64,000 bases of DNA from contig JAWZYU010000024.1 of NCBI GenBank assembly GCA_038380435.1, positions 53,778,613-53,842,612 of the forward strand, read 5' to 3'. The notes under the pieces are model-generated. The model searched no databases. It saw only the letters and a list, made by a program, of their open reading frames with translations, and was not told the origin of the DNA. This document shows, piece by piece, positions 47,033 to 59,258 of this stretch; position 1 is the stretch's first letter; each line of letters begins with the position of its first letter. Source of the stretch: Ryuthela nishihirai (taxonomy: Eukaryota; Arthropoda; Arachnida; Araneae; Heptathelidae). The position numbers were made by a program, and so were the translations under genes.

Positions 47033-47941
47033 AGGGTGTCCCAAAAAAATGCATACACACTTTTACAGCCCGTAACTCACTAAATTTTCGTTCTTTTCAT
47101 GTGCAACTGATTTCAAATAATGGCTGAAATGAGACTAATCTTTGAAGAAAGGAAATTTATCCTAAAGTGCTTTTGGAAGTGTGAGAACATAAGTAAAGTG
47201 CAAAGACAGATTAGAAGGGAGTTTCAAAGAGGTCCACCAATGCGATTCAACATTAATCAAATCAGAGATAAGTTTGAAACAGATGGAACTGTTCAAAACA
47301 TCCAGAAGCAGCATTCTGGAAGAACATGAACTTACCAGGGGTTACAGTGTGGTGTGTATTGTCAGCATTGGGCTTAATTGGACCATTCTTTTTTGATAAC
47401 ACTGTCACTGGTGCCGTTTATTTGAACTTGCTGCAGGAATCAATCATGCCACACATTCGAGATAAGTTTGGGGATGAGGAAGAGTTTTATTTCCAAGATG
47501 GAGCACCTACCCACTACGATCATGATGTGAGGGCCTATCTTGACAAAAATCTGTCAAACAGATAGATTGGGCAAAGAGGTAGCATTGACCCCTCCCCCCT
47601 CCCCTGTTCACCAGACCTCATGCCACTGGACTTTTTTTATGGAGACACATCAAAGATAAGGTTTATGGCACAAAATCAACAACAATCAATGAATTGAAAG
47701 CAGCTATTGAAAGAGAATGCACCCAAATACCAAATGAAATCATTCGTGATGTTTGCAATTCCATTGGTTCACATTATCAGCAGTGCCTGAGTCAGAATGG
47801 CTATCAGTTTGAACACTTGCAATAACTTAAAAAGATTCTACATGTCTCTTTAATTTTGATTATAGAACTTAGATGTATCTTAATAAACATTGTATTTCTA
47901 ATTATTCAAAGTGTGTATACATTTTTTGGGACACCCTGTAT
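47033..47941 (+). mobile_element. Internally deleted mariner-like element
   Basis: Inverted termini GGGTGTCCCAAAAAAATGCA at 47035 and, in complement, GGGTGTCCCAAAAAATGTAT at 47937, with TA at both junctions. At about 0.9 kb it is shorter than the usual 1.2-1.3 kb. Confidence 0.85.
47120..47825 (+). pseudogene. Mariner-like transposase, deleted and frameshifted
   Basis: The N-terminal 69-codon frame (FEERKFILKCFWKCENISKV, then [17 protein letters not shown]) resembles the DUF4817 helix-turn-helix. After a deletion, the catalytic half continues with [45 protein letters not shown]-like, and a C-terminal KDKVYGTKSTTINELKAAIE. The first catalytic Asp region is missing, so it is inactive. Confidence 0.8.
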
Positions 47942-48699
47942 AGATGTTCCCCATTGCCACTGCAACTACCAATACAAAAAGGACTTATCACCCCTCCCCA
48001 AAGGTCAGAGTCCCAGCTGTGGGCAGCTGGGAACTGCAGATTACGAACCTGGTGCACTATCGACTGAGCCAGCCCCCACCCCTACCTGTAGGAGATGTTC
48101 CCCATTGCCACTCGAACTACCACTGCCAAAAGGTATCAACTTCAGCATTGAAGTCAACCTAGCATAAGAGAAATATATCCTTTCTTGACAGAATTCAAAA
48201 TATCCTGAAGTTATCTGTAAAAACCTATCCTTGTTTTTATTAGTCTTCTGTGGGGCTCTGATGCCTAACAACAGATAACATTCAAGTTTTTAATTTTTAC
48301 TTTAAATTAGCTGCAAGAAATCTTTCATTAATGCAAGCATATCCCAGAAACATCACTGGCATGTCTGCTGAGAAGCAAACTTACACAATGGAGATGTTTC
48401 CCATTTTCCCTCCCTGAAAACAGAAATTTAAAATTATTTTAAGTAATGCAATTTACAATTAAACACAGCAGGAAGGGTGGTGATAGGTTCAAGTTGCATA
48501 TACTCATTTAGATACAAATTTGTGGCCTTCATTTATGTTAAACAATTTAGGTAAAACCTTTGTCTAGTATTTTGTTCTAAAAATGGTCAGCTGAAATCCT
48601 ATCTAATCTTCAGGGAATTAGTGCGAAGGTGATATTCAGGTAAGCATAGATTAAGAACAGAGGAGCAACTTTATTGCAATTAAAGAAGTAAAATAAAAA

Positions 48700-48917
48700 T
48701 AATTCTCATCTTTTATTACCATTTTCTATTGTAAAAAGGATAAAAATTTGGGAAGATTTTCTTAAAAAAAGACAAAACTGAAAAACTCAAAATTCGGATT
48801 TTTAATGACCAATTTAGATTTTAAACCAAAATTTGAATAAAATCCAAAAATATTGGAGCAGTTGGCAGCTCTGCATCTGGCACAACTGTTTTTCAGGCCT
48901 GGAACTGTAAGGGTTAA
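48700..48917 (-). mobile_element. End of a TTAA-type MITE relative
   Basis: It ends GGCCTGGAACTGTAAGGGTTAA at 48917, similar to the right end at 43452. The inner sequence (TTTTCTTAAAAAAAGACAAA) is AT-rich. The opposite end was not located. Confidence 0.45.
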
Positions 48918-49718
48918 AGAAAGCATTATTTCCCTTGTTTCCATGGAAACTTGACTACTGTCTGCTGTACATTTGTCTGTAATGTACTCTGAAGTCTACT
49001 TAATATTTCTTCCCTTTCTTAATACGCGCAATGTTCTCAATACATGCGTAAATCTCAATACGTGTAACAGCTGACATTAAGCATCAGCTTACAATCCTGG
49101 AGCAATACATTTAGTAGTGTTCCAGAACTGTAAACAATGTTTATATCCTCCATAAGCTAGGCTTTTCACACACAAAAAAAGGTTGAGCTTTCTGTAACAA
49201 TAATACACTATTAATCAAACACACATATAACACCTACATTTGTTACAAGTTCTGGTTAAAAATATTTTGTTAGACCCACACATAAAAAGTAAAGTTTTTT
49301 TATTGCAATATAGATACTGTGCCAAAACTTCAGGGATAGATGTACTGAGGAGAACAAAGAATACTTAAAGCAGCTGTGTACAGTAACTTTTCATCATTGC
49401 TTTTTAAAACATTTTTGCTAAACTGAAAGAATTTGAATACTAGAGCATTAATGTTAAAATAATAAAGTTACTAAATTACATTTTGTTTGTTTTAAAGTAG
49501 CAATTTAAAAACTGATAGCTTTTGCACTAAGAGTTCTTAATAATTCATACTTGTCTAAAAATAAGAGTAGACACTAATTTTCATGTCTAATCTTCAAACT
49601 TATTAAAAAAGATAATTGCTTTTTAACATACTGTTCTAAACAGTTCAATATGTTCAAAAAATATTAATGGCACAATATTCTGCTAGACACCCTTTAGTAA
49701 AATATAAATATTATTTAC

Positions 49719-49892
49719 TTGTCTGCAGCATGGCAAATTGTTCCACAAGTGTCTGCCATGTCATCCACTAAGATAGCTATACGATCCTTAACATCACCAA
49801 CTAAAACCATGGATGAAATTTCATTTATCTTCTTTCGTTCTTTATGTATGAGGGCAAATTCCACATTCAATCGATCAGCTAAAGCTGTGACT
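49719..49892 (-). CDS. PRPS: PRPS-like coding exon (PRPP-binding)
   Basis: From a CATCAG acceptor: [40 protein letters not shown], then [17 protein letters not shown], ending in a split lysine codon before [17 protein letters not shown] is the ribose-5-phosphate (PRPP) binding loop with its conserved acidic pair. An antisense 60-codon frame at 49719-49901 is a shadow of this exon. Confidence 0.96.
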
Positions 49893-50155
49893 CTGATGTA
49901 AAAAACAACATGAAACTTTTATGTAATATATTTCTAGACAATAGAATTATTTACATGATGTGATAGGAAAATGTTAAATTTTTTTCTGACTTTACCATTG
50001 TTCTAATTTAAAGTCAACATGTAATTATTGCTAAGATTAAGAATTCTATGCACTAAAAAGTGCAAAGCATACATAAATTCAAATATTTTTAAAAAAATTA
50101 TAAAAACTGGAAAATATAAAAATATGATCTTTATTAGAGAAATTTCAGACAAAAT

Positions 50156-51950
50156 GACACAGGGCAAAAGTGTAGCAGATTAGTCACAATTTATATATAT
50201 ATAATGTAGAACCTCATAAATCCAGCCCATTAAAATCCAGAATAATCAAAAACCTGACACTTTAAAAAATTTTGTAACATATTCTGCTATGGAATGGTGA
50301 AAATTCATGAATTTTAGAACCAATTTGGAGGCAACCAATCAAGACACATCCAATTGTTGATAAATATGTTTGATAAATATTAGGAGATACAGAAAGCTAA
50401 CTCATCATTTTTGAGCAGTTGCTCTGCACAGTTTGATTTTGAACTGAAGTAGCATTATCTCTGCACATGGACCCTATGCCCTCTGAAAAACTTTCTGTTC
50501 ATGTGTTTACTTTGTGCTGTCTGCTCTGAAAAAGGTAAGACATAAATGTCATCCTCAAGAAAGATATCTCAAAAATCATAATTTCTCAAGTCAAACGTTT
50601 TCCTCATAAAACAAACTAATGGCAATGCTTTTTTGTTTCTCAGCAGTGTATATAATGGCTGAAGTTCATCATCACAAGATGTGACAAGTAATCAAAATCA
50701 AGTATTGGGTTTTTATCAAGTATTATGTCAAATGCTTCTTTATAAACTTGCAGTAGAAGCTCATAAATTTGGTACCAACAGGGCATAGAGCAAACCAGAT
50801 TCTGAAAATTCCACTTTTTTTAAAGTGCTGCACATAGCCTAAGTATCCAGGAGCAAATCTGATTATTGTGGGATAAAACAAAACTTTTTGTAAATCATAA
50901 ATCTATAAAATGTATTTAGAGGTTGCACCAGATTATTTTGAAATACAATATGTATGTAAATAAACAAACAGGGTGTTCCAAAACTCTCTGTACAAATTAC
51001 AATGGATTTTAGGGAACATCAAGACAAACTTTTTTCATTTATGAATGTATATCCGCTGTTGTAACCTTTCAGTGCTAGAGGGCGTTGTTTGGGAAGCGCT
51101 GTTGGTACAACCTCACAATAGCTCTTCTGTTTCCATTAGCAGTCCCATATACCAGATGCATGTCAGCCATCTCAGCAGTCGTGAAACACTCCGTGTTACA
51201 CGTAATGTGTCTGATTTACGAATGCTGACAGCAAATACAAGTCTGTTCATTCCCACTTCACCCCTCTAGCCAATTGCAGCACTGCTAAACAGAACCATCT
51301 AGCATCAAAGGGTTATGTCAGCAGACATACATTCATAGATGAAAAAGGTTTGTCTTGGTGTTCCTATCTCCCACTGAAATTTGTACAGAGTTTTGAAACA
51401 CCTTGTATATATATATATACACATTATCTCTTTGGGAACTGTCTTATATACATGTTTCACTTCCAAACCATTACAGGTAGACCATGTCACACTAAGTATA
51501 TATGTGGGCTTGTACTAGATGTACAAGAAACTTAAGTAGCAGTTACCTAACTGAGCATTTGCACATTGCACAAAGTACACACATGAAGAGAAAGTTTTCC
51601 GAGGGCGTAGGGTCCATGTGCAAAGATAATGCTACTTCAATTCCAAATCAAACTGTGCAGAGCACTGCTTAAAAATGATGAGTCAGCTTTCTTTATCACC
51701 TATTTTGTGTTCCATAATATATATCAACATGTATTGGTCAGCAGATAATTGGATGTGTCTTGATTGGCTGTCTGCAAATTGGTCCTAAAATTCATGAATT
51801 TTTCACCATTCCACAGCAGAATATGTTACAAAATTTTTTAAAGTGCCATATTTTTGATAATTCTGGATTTTTATGGGCTGGATTTGTGAAATTCTACATT
51901 ATATATATATTTATAAATTGTGATTAATCTGCTACACTTTGCCATGTGTC
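50156..51950. mobile_element. pogo/Tigger-like element with ~365-bp inverted ends
   Basis: Left arm 50156-50520 and right arm about 51585-51950 pair closely: ATGTAGAACCTCATAAATCC / ATGTAGAATTTCACAAATCC, TTTTGTAACATATTCTGC, CAATCAAGACACATCCAATT and GCTCTGCACAGTTTGATTT. AATCCAGCCC..AATCCAGAAT is typical of pogo/Tigger ends, but identity is an inference. The interior (50520-51585) lacks a transposase and hosts another MITE. Confidence 0.65.
50969..51406. mobile_element. 438-bp mariner-type MITE nested in the pogo-like element
   Basis: Inverted termini AGGGTGTTCCAAAACTCTCT (50970) and, in complement, AAGGTGTTTCAAAACTCTGT (51406). The ends resemble the GGGTGTYCCAAAA ends of the mariner at 47035. 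No ORF matches a transposase. Confidence 0.75.
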
Positions 51951-53354
51951 TACTCTCCAAGACAATGTACACTGGACTGCTAAGTCTCTGCAATGGAATA
52001 CCATACAGTTTCAAAATAAAATATATATATATAAGTAAAATTTAAAAATCTCAGTGTCAGGAGTTAAAAAACACTTGTTGAAATTGTCAATTTTTGTTTC
52101 CATATCAAAGACCTTGTTTATTTTAAGGAAACAATACAAGATCAAAGTTCTTTTACTGGAAAACAAAGAAATAAAAGAAAAATTATGGCTTTGAAGAGAA
52201 AGAGATGAAAAAAGAAAACACTTCCAACCACTGAAATATACATATATATCTAGGGCTTTCAACAAATGCTCAAACTATCATTTAAAATTATCTAAAAGAC
52301 ACAGTGATATTAAGTTATATAAGTTTAATTTCACAAAATTCACTGTTTAAAACAAAAAAGTTCTCAGATTATGCTTTCTGAAGAAAGGAGTATGATATTA
52401 TTGCTTTGCATCAATTATAAAATTTGCAATTAGCAAATTAGCTGAGCTATTACTGTGTGCTTACTCTTTCTTTAGTTAGTCTTAGGGATACTTGCTCTCA
52501 TTTAGATGGTAATTTACTAATTAGAAAACCCTCCATATACAGTTTCTTTACATAAGTCTAATATTGACAGCTAGTATGCATATAGTAATAGGCAAGCATA
52601 GTATGAAAATAATAGTTATCTGGAATATTAATGATATCTCCGATGTCAACATGCAGATAATTGGAATATTAATGATGTCTCCAATGTCTACAGCAGATAA
52701 TTGTATGTGTTCTTCTGTCTATAGCTTTTGCCTGTATACTTATTCACTACTTTGTTTTCGGGATCCAGCATCTCTACCGGATATATTCCTCCAGTAAAGT
52801 TAGTTTTATCATGGTCATTCACTGTCAATATTTTTACATTATTATTTGTAGAAACTGGAATATTTACTTTAATTTCCGTAAAGTTAATCTTAAGGTATCA
52901 GTTAATGAAACATAATATGGGAATGGTGTAACCTACTTCTTAATTTCTAGTATTTGTTGTGCAGGTTTTGGGAATCTCTTATGGATTTATATTTTCTTTA
53001 AATAGATTTTATCTATGTATTTTTCTCCTGTAACTTGCTTGTTGCCCTATTGTGAGCATATACTGAACCTCTTTATCTACAGCTTCTTTCATAGAACAAT
53101 AACATTGGGCTCTTGTAAAATATGCATTAAAATTTTTTTGTAATTAATTGGATGTATTGAGTTTACAGGACATCTGACCACATAACATCATGTTGCTTAC
53201 AAAGAAACACTCATCAAACTCCATGTTGACATTGGAAGTATCAGCAATGTTCCAGAAAACAGCAAATGTACCAATCATTAATGAAGGAGACAGATGATAA
53301 AGAAACTGTATGATAAAGATTTTCTCATTTCTAAATTGCCATTTTACAAATCTA
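51951..53354. other. Unassigned PRPS intron sequence
   Basis: AT-rich. A local direct repeat near 52615-52700 (TGGAATATTAATGATRTCTC, then CATGCAGATAAT or CAGCAGATAAT) occurs twice. No gene or element family is recognised. Confidence 0.4.
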
Positions 53355-53600
53355 TTAGATAGGATGTTAAACCATGGTGTATGTGTGCGGGAGAGCCATA
53401 CTCTGTGCACATTCAAGAACATGAATGGCCTTGATAGGAGGCTACCATCTGTCTCCTAGCAGCTGTTCAGGGGACACACTTCTCTGAGCCCTCTCCCCCA
53501 ACCTTCTCCGAGCTCTCAGGGTCCTTGTGACCTGGCCATTTAGCCCATTGTGTGCAAAATAATGCCACTCAGAGGTAAAACAACAAAATCTAACACCAAC
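53355..53600 (+). mobile_element. SINE-A, 5'-truncated
   Basis: It starts within the body at GATAGGATGTTAAACCATGG and runs to GAGGTAAAACAACAAAATC. It carries all downstream SINE-A blocks but no tRNA head. Confidence 0.82.
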
Positions 53601-53999
53601 TAAAGAAAGGGCAAGCATGCAAATAGTTCAGTTAATTTGCCCATTTCAAATTTTACAACTGATGCAAAGCATTAATATCACATTCCTTTTTTTGTGTGTA
53701 TTTTAAACAGAGAATTTTATGAAATTAAACTTATTTAATCAAATTATCATGAAATCATACTTGAAATCGTCAATATCGTCACCTAGAAATGGTAAGCCAA
53801 TCTAGAAAGAAATATTTGGGGTGGGGGGTGGCAACAAGTGGCTCAAGGTGGAAAAATAAAAATGTGGGGGTGAGGTGGCTTTGCTGGTTGGTTGTTTGAG
53901 GCTTTACGGTGCAAGGATGACTAGGCCATAATGAGCCAAACAAAAGACAATATAAATGATAAAAAATAAGTAAACCTGCAATCAAAAGTTAAAACAAAA

Positions 54000-55110
54000 A
54001 CACTACATTGTAAAATTGTAAACCAACAAAGAACAAGGATATAAGTATGTAGTAAAACAACTGAGAAATACAAAAAAAACAATCCCAGGTGTAAAAGACC
54101 TGGGTTAGATATACAAAATACAAGGTAAAATCAAAGTCTAGTAAAATAGCCACAATGTTTAAAAAGGAAAGAACTGATGGTAAAATGCAATGATCAGATA
54201 AAAGTGTAAGAAGCTCAGACTTTTCTGCTCTGCAGTCAGGATCAAGGTGATCCCTGTTGCCACAGCGAGCACAGGTGTTTCCCCCAGCAAGCTGTGCGGG
54301 CATGACTGTATATCTTGCACTGAAAGCAGTGCAGAGGGTTCAGTATATACAGCCATACCTCACAATGCAAATAACCTGCCTTGATGGAAGAAGGCAGGTG
54401 TGGCATGTTAAAGGTTATAATAGTACCCAAGTGGATACCAATTTACCTCACAATGTGTTGAAACCCAGTGGACTACTGTTACTCTTTGGGGATGCTCTCA
54501 GAGGAATAACAATTCACGGGTTGTTACTCCTCTGAGAGCATTTCATCCTCGGTAACTTTGAGAAGGCCCCAATGTGATCACACCCTGAGAGAAATTCAAA
54601 GTTTTGTGGTGAGTGACTGCGATAGCCACTCCACCAATCTCTGTGACTTTCAGGAGCAGTTCCGACTGTTTGGAACAAGCGGTCTCAACCTGCAAATTGC
54701 TAGATCGTAAACGCATAACATTTCGGTGCACCCACAAGACCTACTAAGCCTTTATTAACAAAAAATGGGGACATGTCCCCAATTACCTGATCACCCGTGG
54801 AGTGGATGATGAGAAATCTTGGGGACAAAAACAGAGAAAATGAAGATGACACTGTAGATGACAAAGACAACAAAAAAGATGGGGACTCATGTCGAGCCCT
54901 CTTAGGGAAATTGATCGAATCAATTGTATCATCAACTCTCATGATTATTGTTATGTGGTTAGTGTCCGCTATCCCCACCCTCCACAGAGTCCAACAAGGG
55001 GGTGCCCAGTTAGGCGTTAGGGCTACGAAGCCACTACACCCAAACAGTGAGTCCTCACAAATAAATAAAAGCAAATGAAAAGAGAAATTGTGAGAAATTA
55101 ATCTTAGTTT
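54000..55110 (-). pseudogene. Jockey/I-type LINE ORF1 (gag) relic
   Basis: On - in shifting frames: KRARHESPS near 55030, NKGLVGLVGAPK near 54740, RLRSSNLQVETACSKQSELL near 54700, VTHHKTLNFSQGVIT near 54600, LPSSIKAGYLHCEVW near 54395, then zinc knuckles LHCFQCKIYSHARTACWGK near 54325 and CARCGNRDHLDPDC near 54270. This order (single-strand binding region, then CCHC knuckles) is that of jockey-type gag. No ORF2 follows. Confidence 0.72.
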
Positions 55111-55570
55111 CCACAAAATAAAAGTGTGAGAGACAAACTGTTCTCACAAAAAAAGAAAACAAATTAGTTAAATGTGAGGAACTTGCAAACCTGTACCCGG
55201 ATGTAGGCAAGCTTACTTACTGGGGGGGGGGGGGGGGGGATAATTCTCTGTCCAGCCCCACACCGAATAGGCTACCCAATGGCAAGGCGGCCAAAGGGGA
55301 CCCTGAAAGTCATGAGCTGAGAAGATGAGGACCCCTGAGTAACTACCAGGATCCTCCTTTCCTGGGACACGAGTCTCTGTGCATGGCAAACACATGGGCA
55401 AGTGTTCAGGACCCTGTGAAGATATCCAAGCCAGCAGAACCTTCACAGGGTGGTCCCCTCCCCACATACAGGAGCTCACACAGAGGGGGGGGGGGGGGCT
55501 TTGCTCGCCCTGCCCAATCCTGCCACGTAATACAGTATGCAAAACATGACATTTATAACTTTTGCTGCTA
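55111..55570 (-). other. GC-rich leader-like block with two poly-G tracts
   Basis: The block is clearly more GC-rich than its surroundings and lies directly upstream, on -, of the gag relic. It is probably the LINE 5' region. G runs of about 18 and 15 nt lie near 55222 and 55483. The - strand 134-codon frame at 55213-55617 shows no domain. Confidence 0.4.
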
Positions 55571-55692
55571 CATAGAATACATAGAATAAGTATTGTAGTG
55601 GTAATGCTTTTAAACAATGACAGAGAGTTAAATATATTGTTAATTTAATACTATTAAAGTAAAAATCTGAAAAAAATGATAGTTACTCTTAC

Positions 55693-55817
55693 CTTTTTGC
55701 CCCACCAGCATCTGGAGATACAATGATGCTGTTTCTCCAGTCTGGAAGATTTTCTCTAATCCATTTTAATACTGCTGGTTCAGCATATAAGTTGTCTACA
55801 GGAATGTCAAAAAAACC
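55693..55817 (-). CDS. PRPS: PRPS-like coding exon
   Basis: From acceptor [26 protein letters not shown], then [20 protein letters not shown] and K plus two bases of an Arg codon, ending at [18 protein letters not shown] and [11 protein letters not shown] are PRPS signatures (the latter near the ribose-phosphate/ATP site). Confidence 0.96.
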
Positions 55818-56581
55818 CTGCAACCATCCCAAAAAAAACCCCTTAAGTCTAATTTAAAATAAAACACACTGTTCTTATCGATAAAAATAAAGACTCATAT
55901 ATGTTATTCATAATAAAAATTATAAATATAATAATATTATAAAAAAAGCCTGCTTTTTTTTATTAAATATTACAAATTTCTTCTTTGGGTGTTGAATTTT
56001 GGGAATCTTGGCAAAGTGCAGAAAAGTTAGTGCACTAAAAAAAACAACATCTATATCGTTAGAGTGGCACAGCAAGGTTACTGAGGAGAGTTAAAATCTT
56101 TTAAAACCAATGAATATAAACTTAAAAACTCATATTTTAAAAGAAAAATGAAACTTGGCTAGTGGTGGTGGGGTAAAATGTCTGCAGTGAGTACAGCGAG
56201 GGGGGGGGGGGATAAAGACCGATGCCAAAATTGCCTCCCATGGTGAGATTGATTTCCATGCTAAGGAAGTATTTTTTTGTTCTGTATCCAAAAACTCATT
56301 CATTTTCAGAAAGCAACATAAAATCAAAGCTTTTTACTGGAAAACAAAAAAATAATAAAAGAAAAATTAATATATAACCTAATGCAATGTTAAATAAAAT
56401 ATCCATAGCAAAGAGTCATTAGCCAGCCAACCGACATAGCATGAATCCGAAAAATAGATCCAACTGACTGCAAGATCGATAATTTATAGAAATAAATCTA
56501 ATGAAATGAAAATTAAGGTTTAAATATAAAAAAGTAAATACTAACATCACAAAGAGAGTATATTCAATATATGGGAAAACA

Positions 56582-56889
56582 CTGTAAACCAGGCATGTCA
56601 AACCTTTTGACTTCCCTCGGCCACAATGAGTGAAGATGAATTGTTTTGGGCTGCACATAAAATATATAATATAGTTAATGTATATGAATAATAAAACTTC
56701 ATTTATTTTCTTACATTTTCTATTATAAAATTAAAACAAGGGCAACATAAAACTAGTGGGATATCAAAAACTCGCTGAAAATCATATAATCATGTTGAAA
56801 GCTTATGTCGTAAACATGTAAACTTTATGAGTTTGTGGGCCGCATTACTAGCTATCCAGGGCCACGGGTTGGACACACCTGCTGTAAAC
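56582..56889. mobile_element. hAT-like MITE with 8-bp target duplication
   Basis: CTGTAAAC at 56582-56589 and 56882-56889 flanks termini CAGGCATGTCAAACCTTTTG and, in complement, CAGGTGTGTCCAACCCGTGG. GGGCCGCATTAC..GGGCCACGG inside is typical of hAT MITEs. About 290 bp, non-coding. Confidence 0.85.
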
Positions 56890-57409
56890 AATCTATTATG
56901 CAGCCACTTATAATACATAGAACAGAGATCACACATGTGAGCCATCTACATCCTCAGCTACAGTGAGCTGTGGCCTAGTTGGAGCTGCAGCCAGTCTCGA
57001 AGCCTAAAAAGGCTTGAATTTTTAGTTATAGTTTCGATTTGAGGAGTGGGGATGACACATAGAATGCTGGGATAAATGATATAAATGATAAAATTACTTC
57101 TAGGAATATTGAAATAGGTTTAAGTAGTAAAGAATGTAAAACAGAAAAAAGCAATGGAGGTACCTATTTCATAATTACTTCCAAAATCTTCCATTTTTAA
57201 AAATAGCAGTTTTGTTTTTATTATTTTTCATGAGATTTTCAAACTTTTAAGGAAAAATTTGTTGATGATAAATCATTCATTCAAACACAATGATTCAAAT
57301 CAAACTTGTGAGCTTAAATCAGAAATTTGCTTCAGCATAGAGTAATGTAACCATATATCAGGTCTAGCAAATGGTGATCAGATGGCTTTAACAAATTATT
57401 TATAATAAA

Positions 57410-57672
57410 AAAATACCTCCTGATGCAGTTGCTTGTCACAGTCTGAATCCTAGTGTAATAAAATATGCATCAAATGAAAAAAGAAATATAATTTGTCAAG
57501 CATAAGCAATGCATTTTTATACTATATGTATATATAAGAAAATTTTCAAACAACAATTTTTATTTTTTTAAAAACGATTTTTTTGCTGTAATACTAAAAA
57601 TGGATACACATGTCCTCAGCCTCTCATTTCAGATTCTGTCAATGCATACATATGACCTGGACACTGGAAGGG
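57410..57672 (-). mobile_element. TTAA-type MITE end
   Basis: In complement it begins TTAACCCTTCCAGTGTCCAG and continues with AATCTGAAATGAGAG, as in the 42737 element. Only this end is clear. Confidence 0.55.
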
Positions 57673-59258
57673 TTAAGACTATTTATCAAAAGATGGAAAT
57701 AAATTAAAAAAGAAAAGAAAAATTAAAAATTTTCATACACAGATATATTTTACTCATAACTATATCGAAGTGTTGAATAAAATGATGCATATTGACTAAA
57801 AAATAAGTGCTTAGTGCATGTCCAACACATACATTCCATATATATAATTACTATTAACCTTGAAATTCTACAAGTAATGAATGCCAACTACTTAAAACAA
57901 CCGGTAAAACAAAATGTTTTTAGAAAAAAAACATCCATTAAGACAGATTTCAGGATTGTCTCTAAAATTTTGTCTCAAAAAAGGATTGTCTGATTTCATA
58001 CATGTGTTTTGATGACAGATACACCAACACATGGAACTGTGAAGTGCAAATGTAACCTGCTGGAAGAAGATCACTGAAACTTCAAGTAATTCAGATAATA
58101 GCTAGCACATTATTTCCCACCTCAACAACTCTATAGAAATGCATATAAAAATAACTTTCTAGAATTAAATGAAGAATGCATGTTAACTTTTTGATATACA
58201 AGTTTCTTTTTGTTTATTTCTGCTGATCAGATTAAGGTCATATTAAATTCTTTTCAAAATAAAATCAAAACTATACTAACACAAAACTTGAATTTTACAC
58301 ACAAAAACAAATCTAATCAAATCTGGTATTTGAAAAACTTAAAATTATAATCAAAAACTCTTTATGGTTGCTGTAGACCTCCTTTTACAGCTCTTTCTTG
58401 GAATTAGTTACAATGATGACACATATATAAGAAAATTGAACCCACTGGCAGAAAAAAACTGGCTTATCAAAAGGAAAGTAATGTATTACAGAAAAATCAA
58501 ATACAGCACATACAGAGAGCTAGAATTTTACTTTTATCTGAAATAAGCAACACTTTTATCATTCCTTTTTTCAACAATAAACACCATTCCTAATTTGATT
58601 ACAAGAACAATCTCATTAATGCAAAGCAAATTAAACACTGAGAAAATAATTGATACATGGATAGAAAACTATTGCACAGTATTTGGATATAAATCATATA
58701 TTTAATACTAGCAGAATTCCCCAGTGTTCTCAGGTCATGATGCAATGACACAGTAGCAGGCACATTCATAATAAGTACAAGGGCATTTGTTCTCATTTGG
58801 AATGACATCACCAGTAGCAGAAATTTTCAGCTTCCCATAATTCTGCAGGTACTCAACTGATCAATTCTGAATTTGGTGTACTGGTCCCACTTACTTCTTG
58901 TTATGTATGTCTAGTGATTGGGTTCTTAGCTGCAGTAGGTCGGGACTGAACCTGCTGCAAGTGACCAAAATCTCTGGGGGTGCTGCCATCACCTACCTTA
59001 TGAATGGAGAGTCTAAAGTTCTCCATTCATTCTACTAATAACTTCTACAAATACAATAACTTCTATAAATATAGAAGTACATTATTGATGCATTGTTACA
59101 ATTGACAAAAGTTTTGCAGCCAACTTTTGTGGGGGTGCAATTTCAACTGTGCACTGTACACCTGAGATGAAGCTGTAGGGGAAATTTGGTGGTCTTAGCT
59201 CTGACTGTCTAGGATGATATGCTGAAGAAAAAGACAGACACACAAATTATTTTGTGTA
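57673..59258. other. Unassigned PRPS intron sequence
   Basis: AT-rich with no recognised gene or repeat. A GC-richer patch at 58830-59020 shows no motif. Confidence 0.4.

Larger units (their letters stand above)
46775..48420 (-). mobile_element. Old RTE-like LINE fragment with nested insertions
   Basis: Blocks matching 17870-18480 of the intact LINE are found at 46790-47032 and 47941-47995, and again at 48085-48425: GGTAATGGTCAGATCC, TTTGCCGTTAATTA, AAGTGTTAGTTATTCT, CTTTCTTGACAGAATTC and ATGTCTGCTGAGAAGCA. The copy spans part of the endonuclease. A mariner-like element interrupts it at 47035-47939 and a SINE-A head at about 48000-48085. The leader of the second block (CTGTAGGAGATGTTCCCCAT) repeats sequence already present after the mariner. 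Confidence 0.75.

Noticed and set aside
49719..49901. 60-codon + strand frame
   Set aside because: Exact antisense shadow of the PRPS exon at 49719-49892.
54797..55078. 93-codon + strand frame rich in charged residues
   Set aside because: Antisense to the jockey-type gag relic; no independent support.
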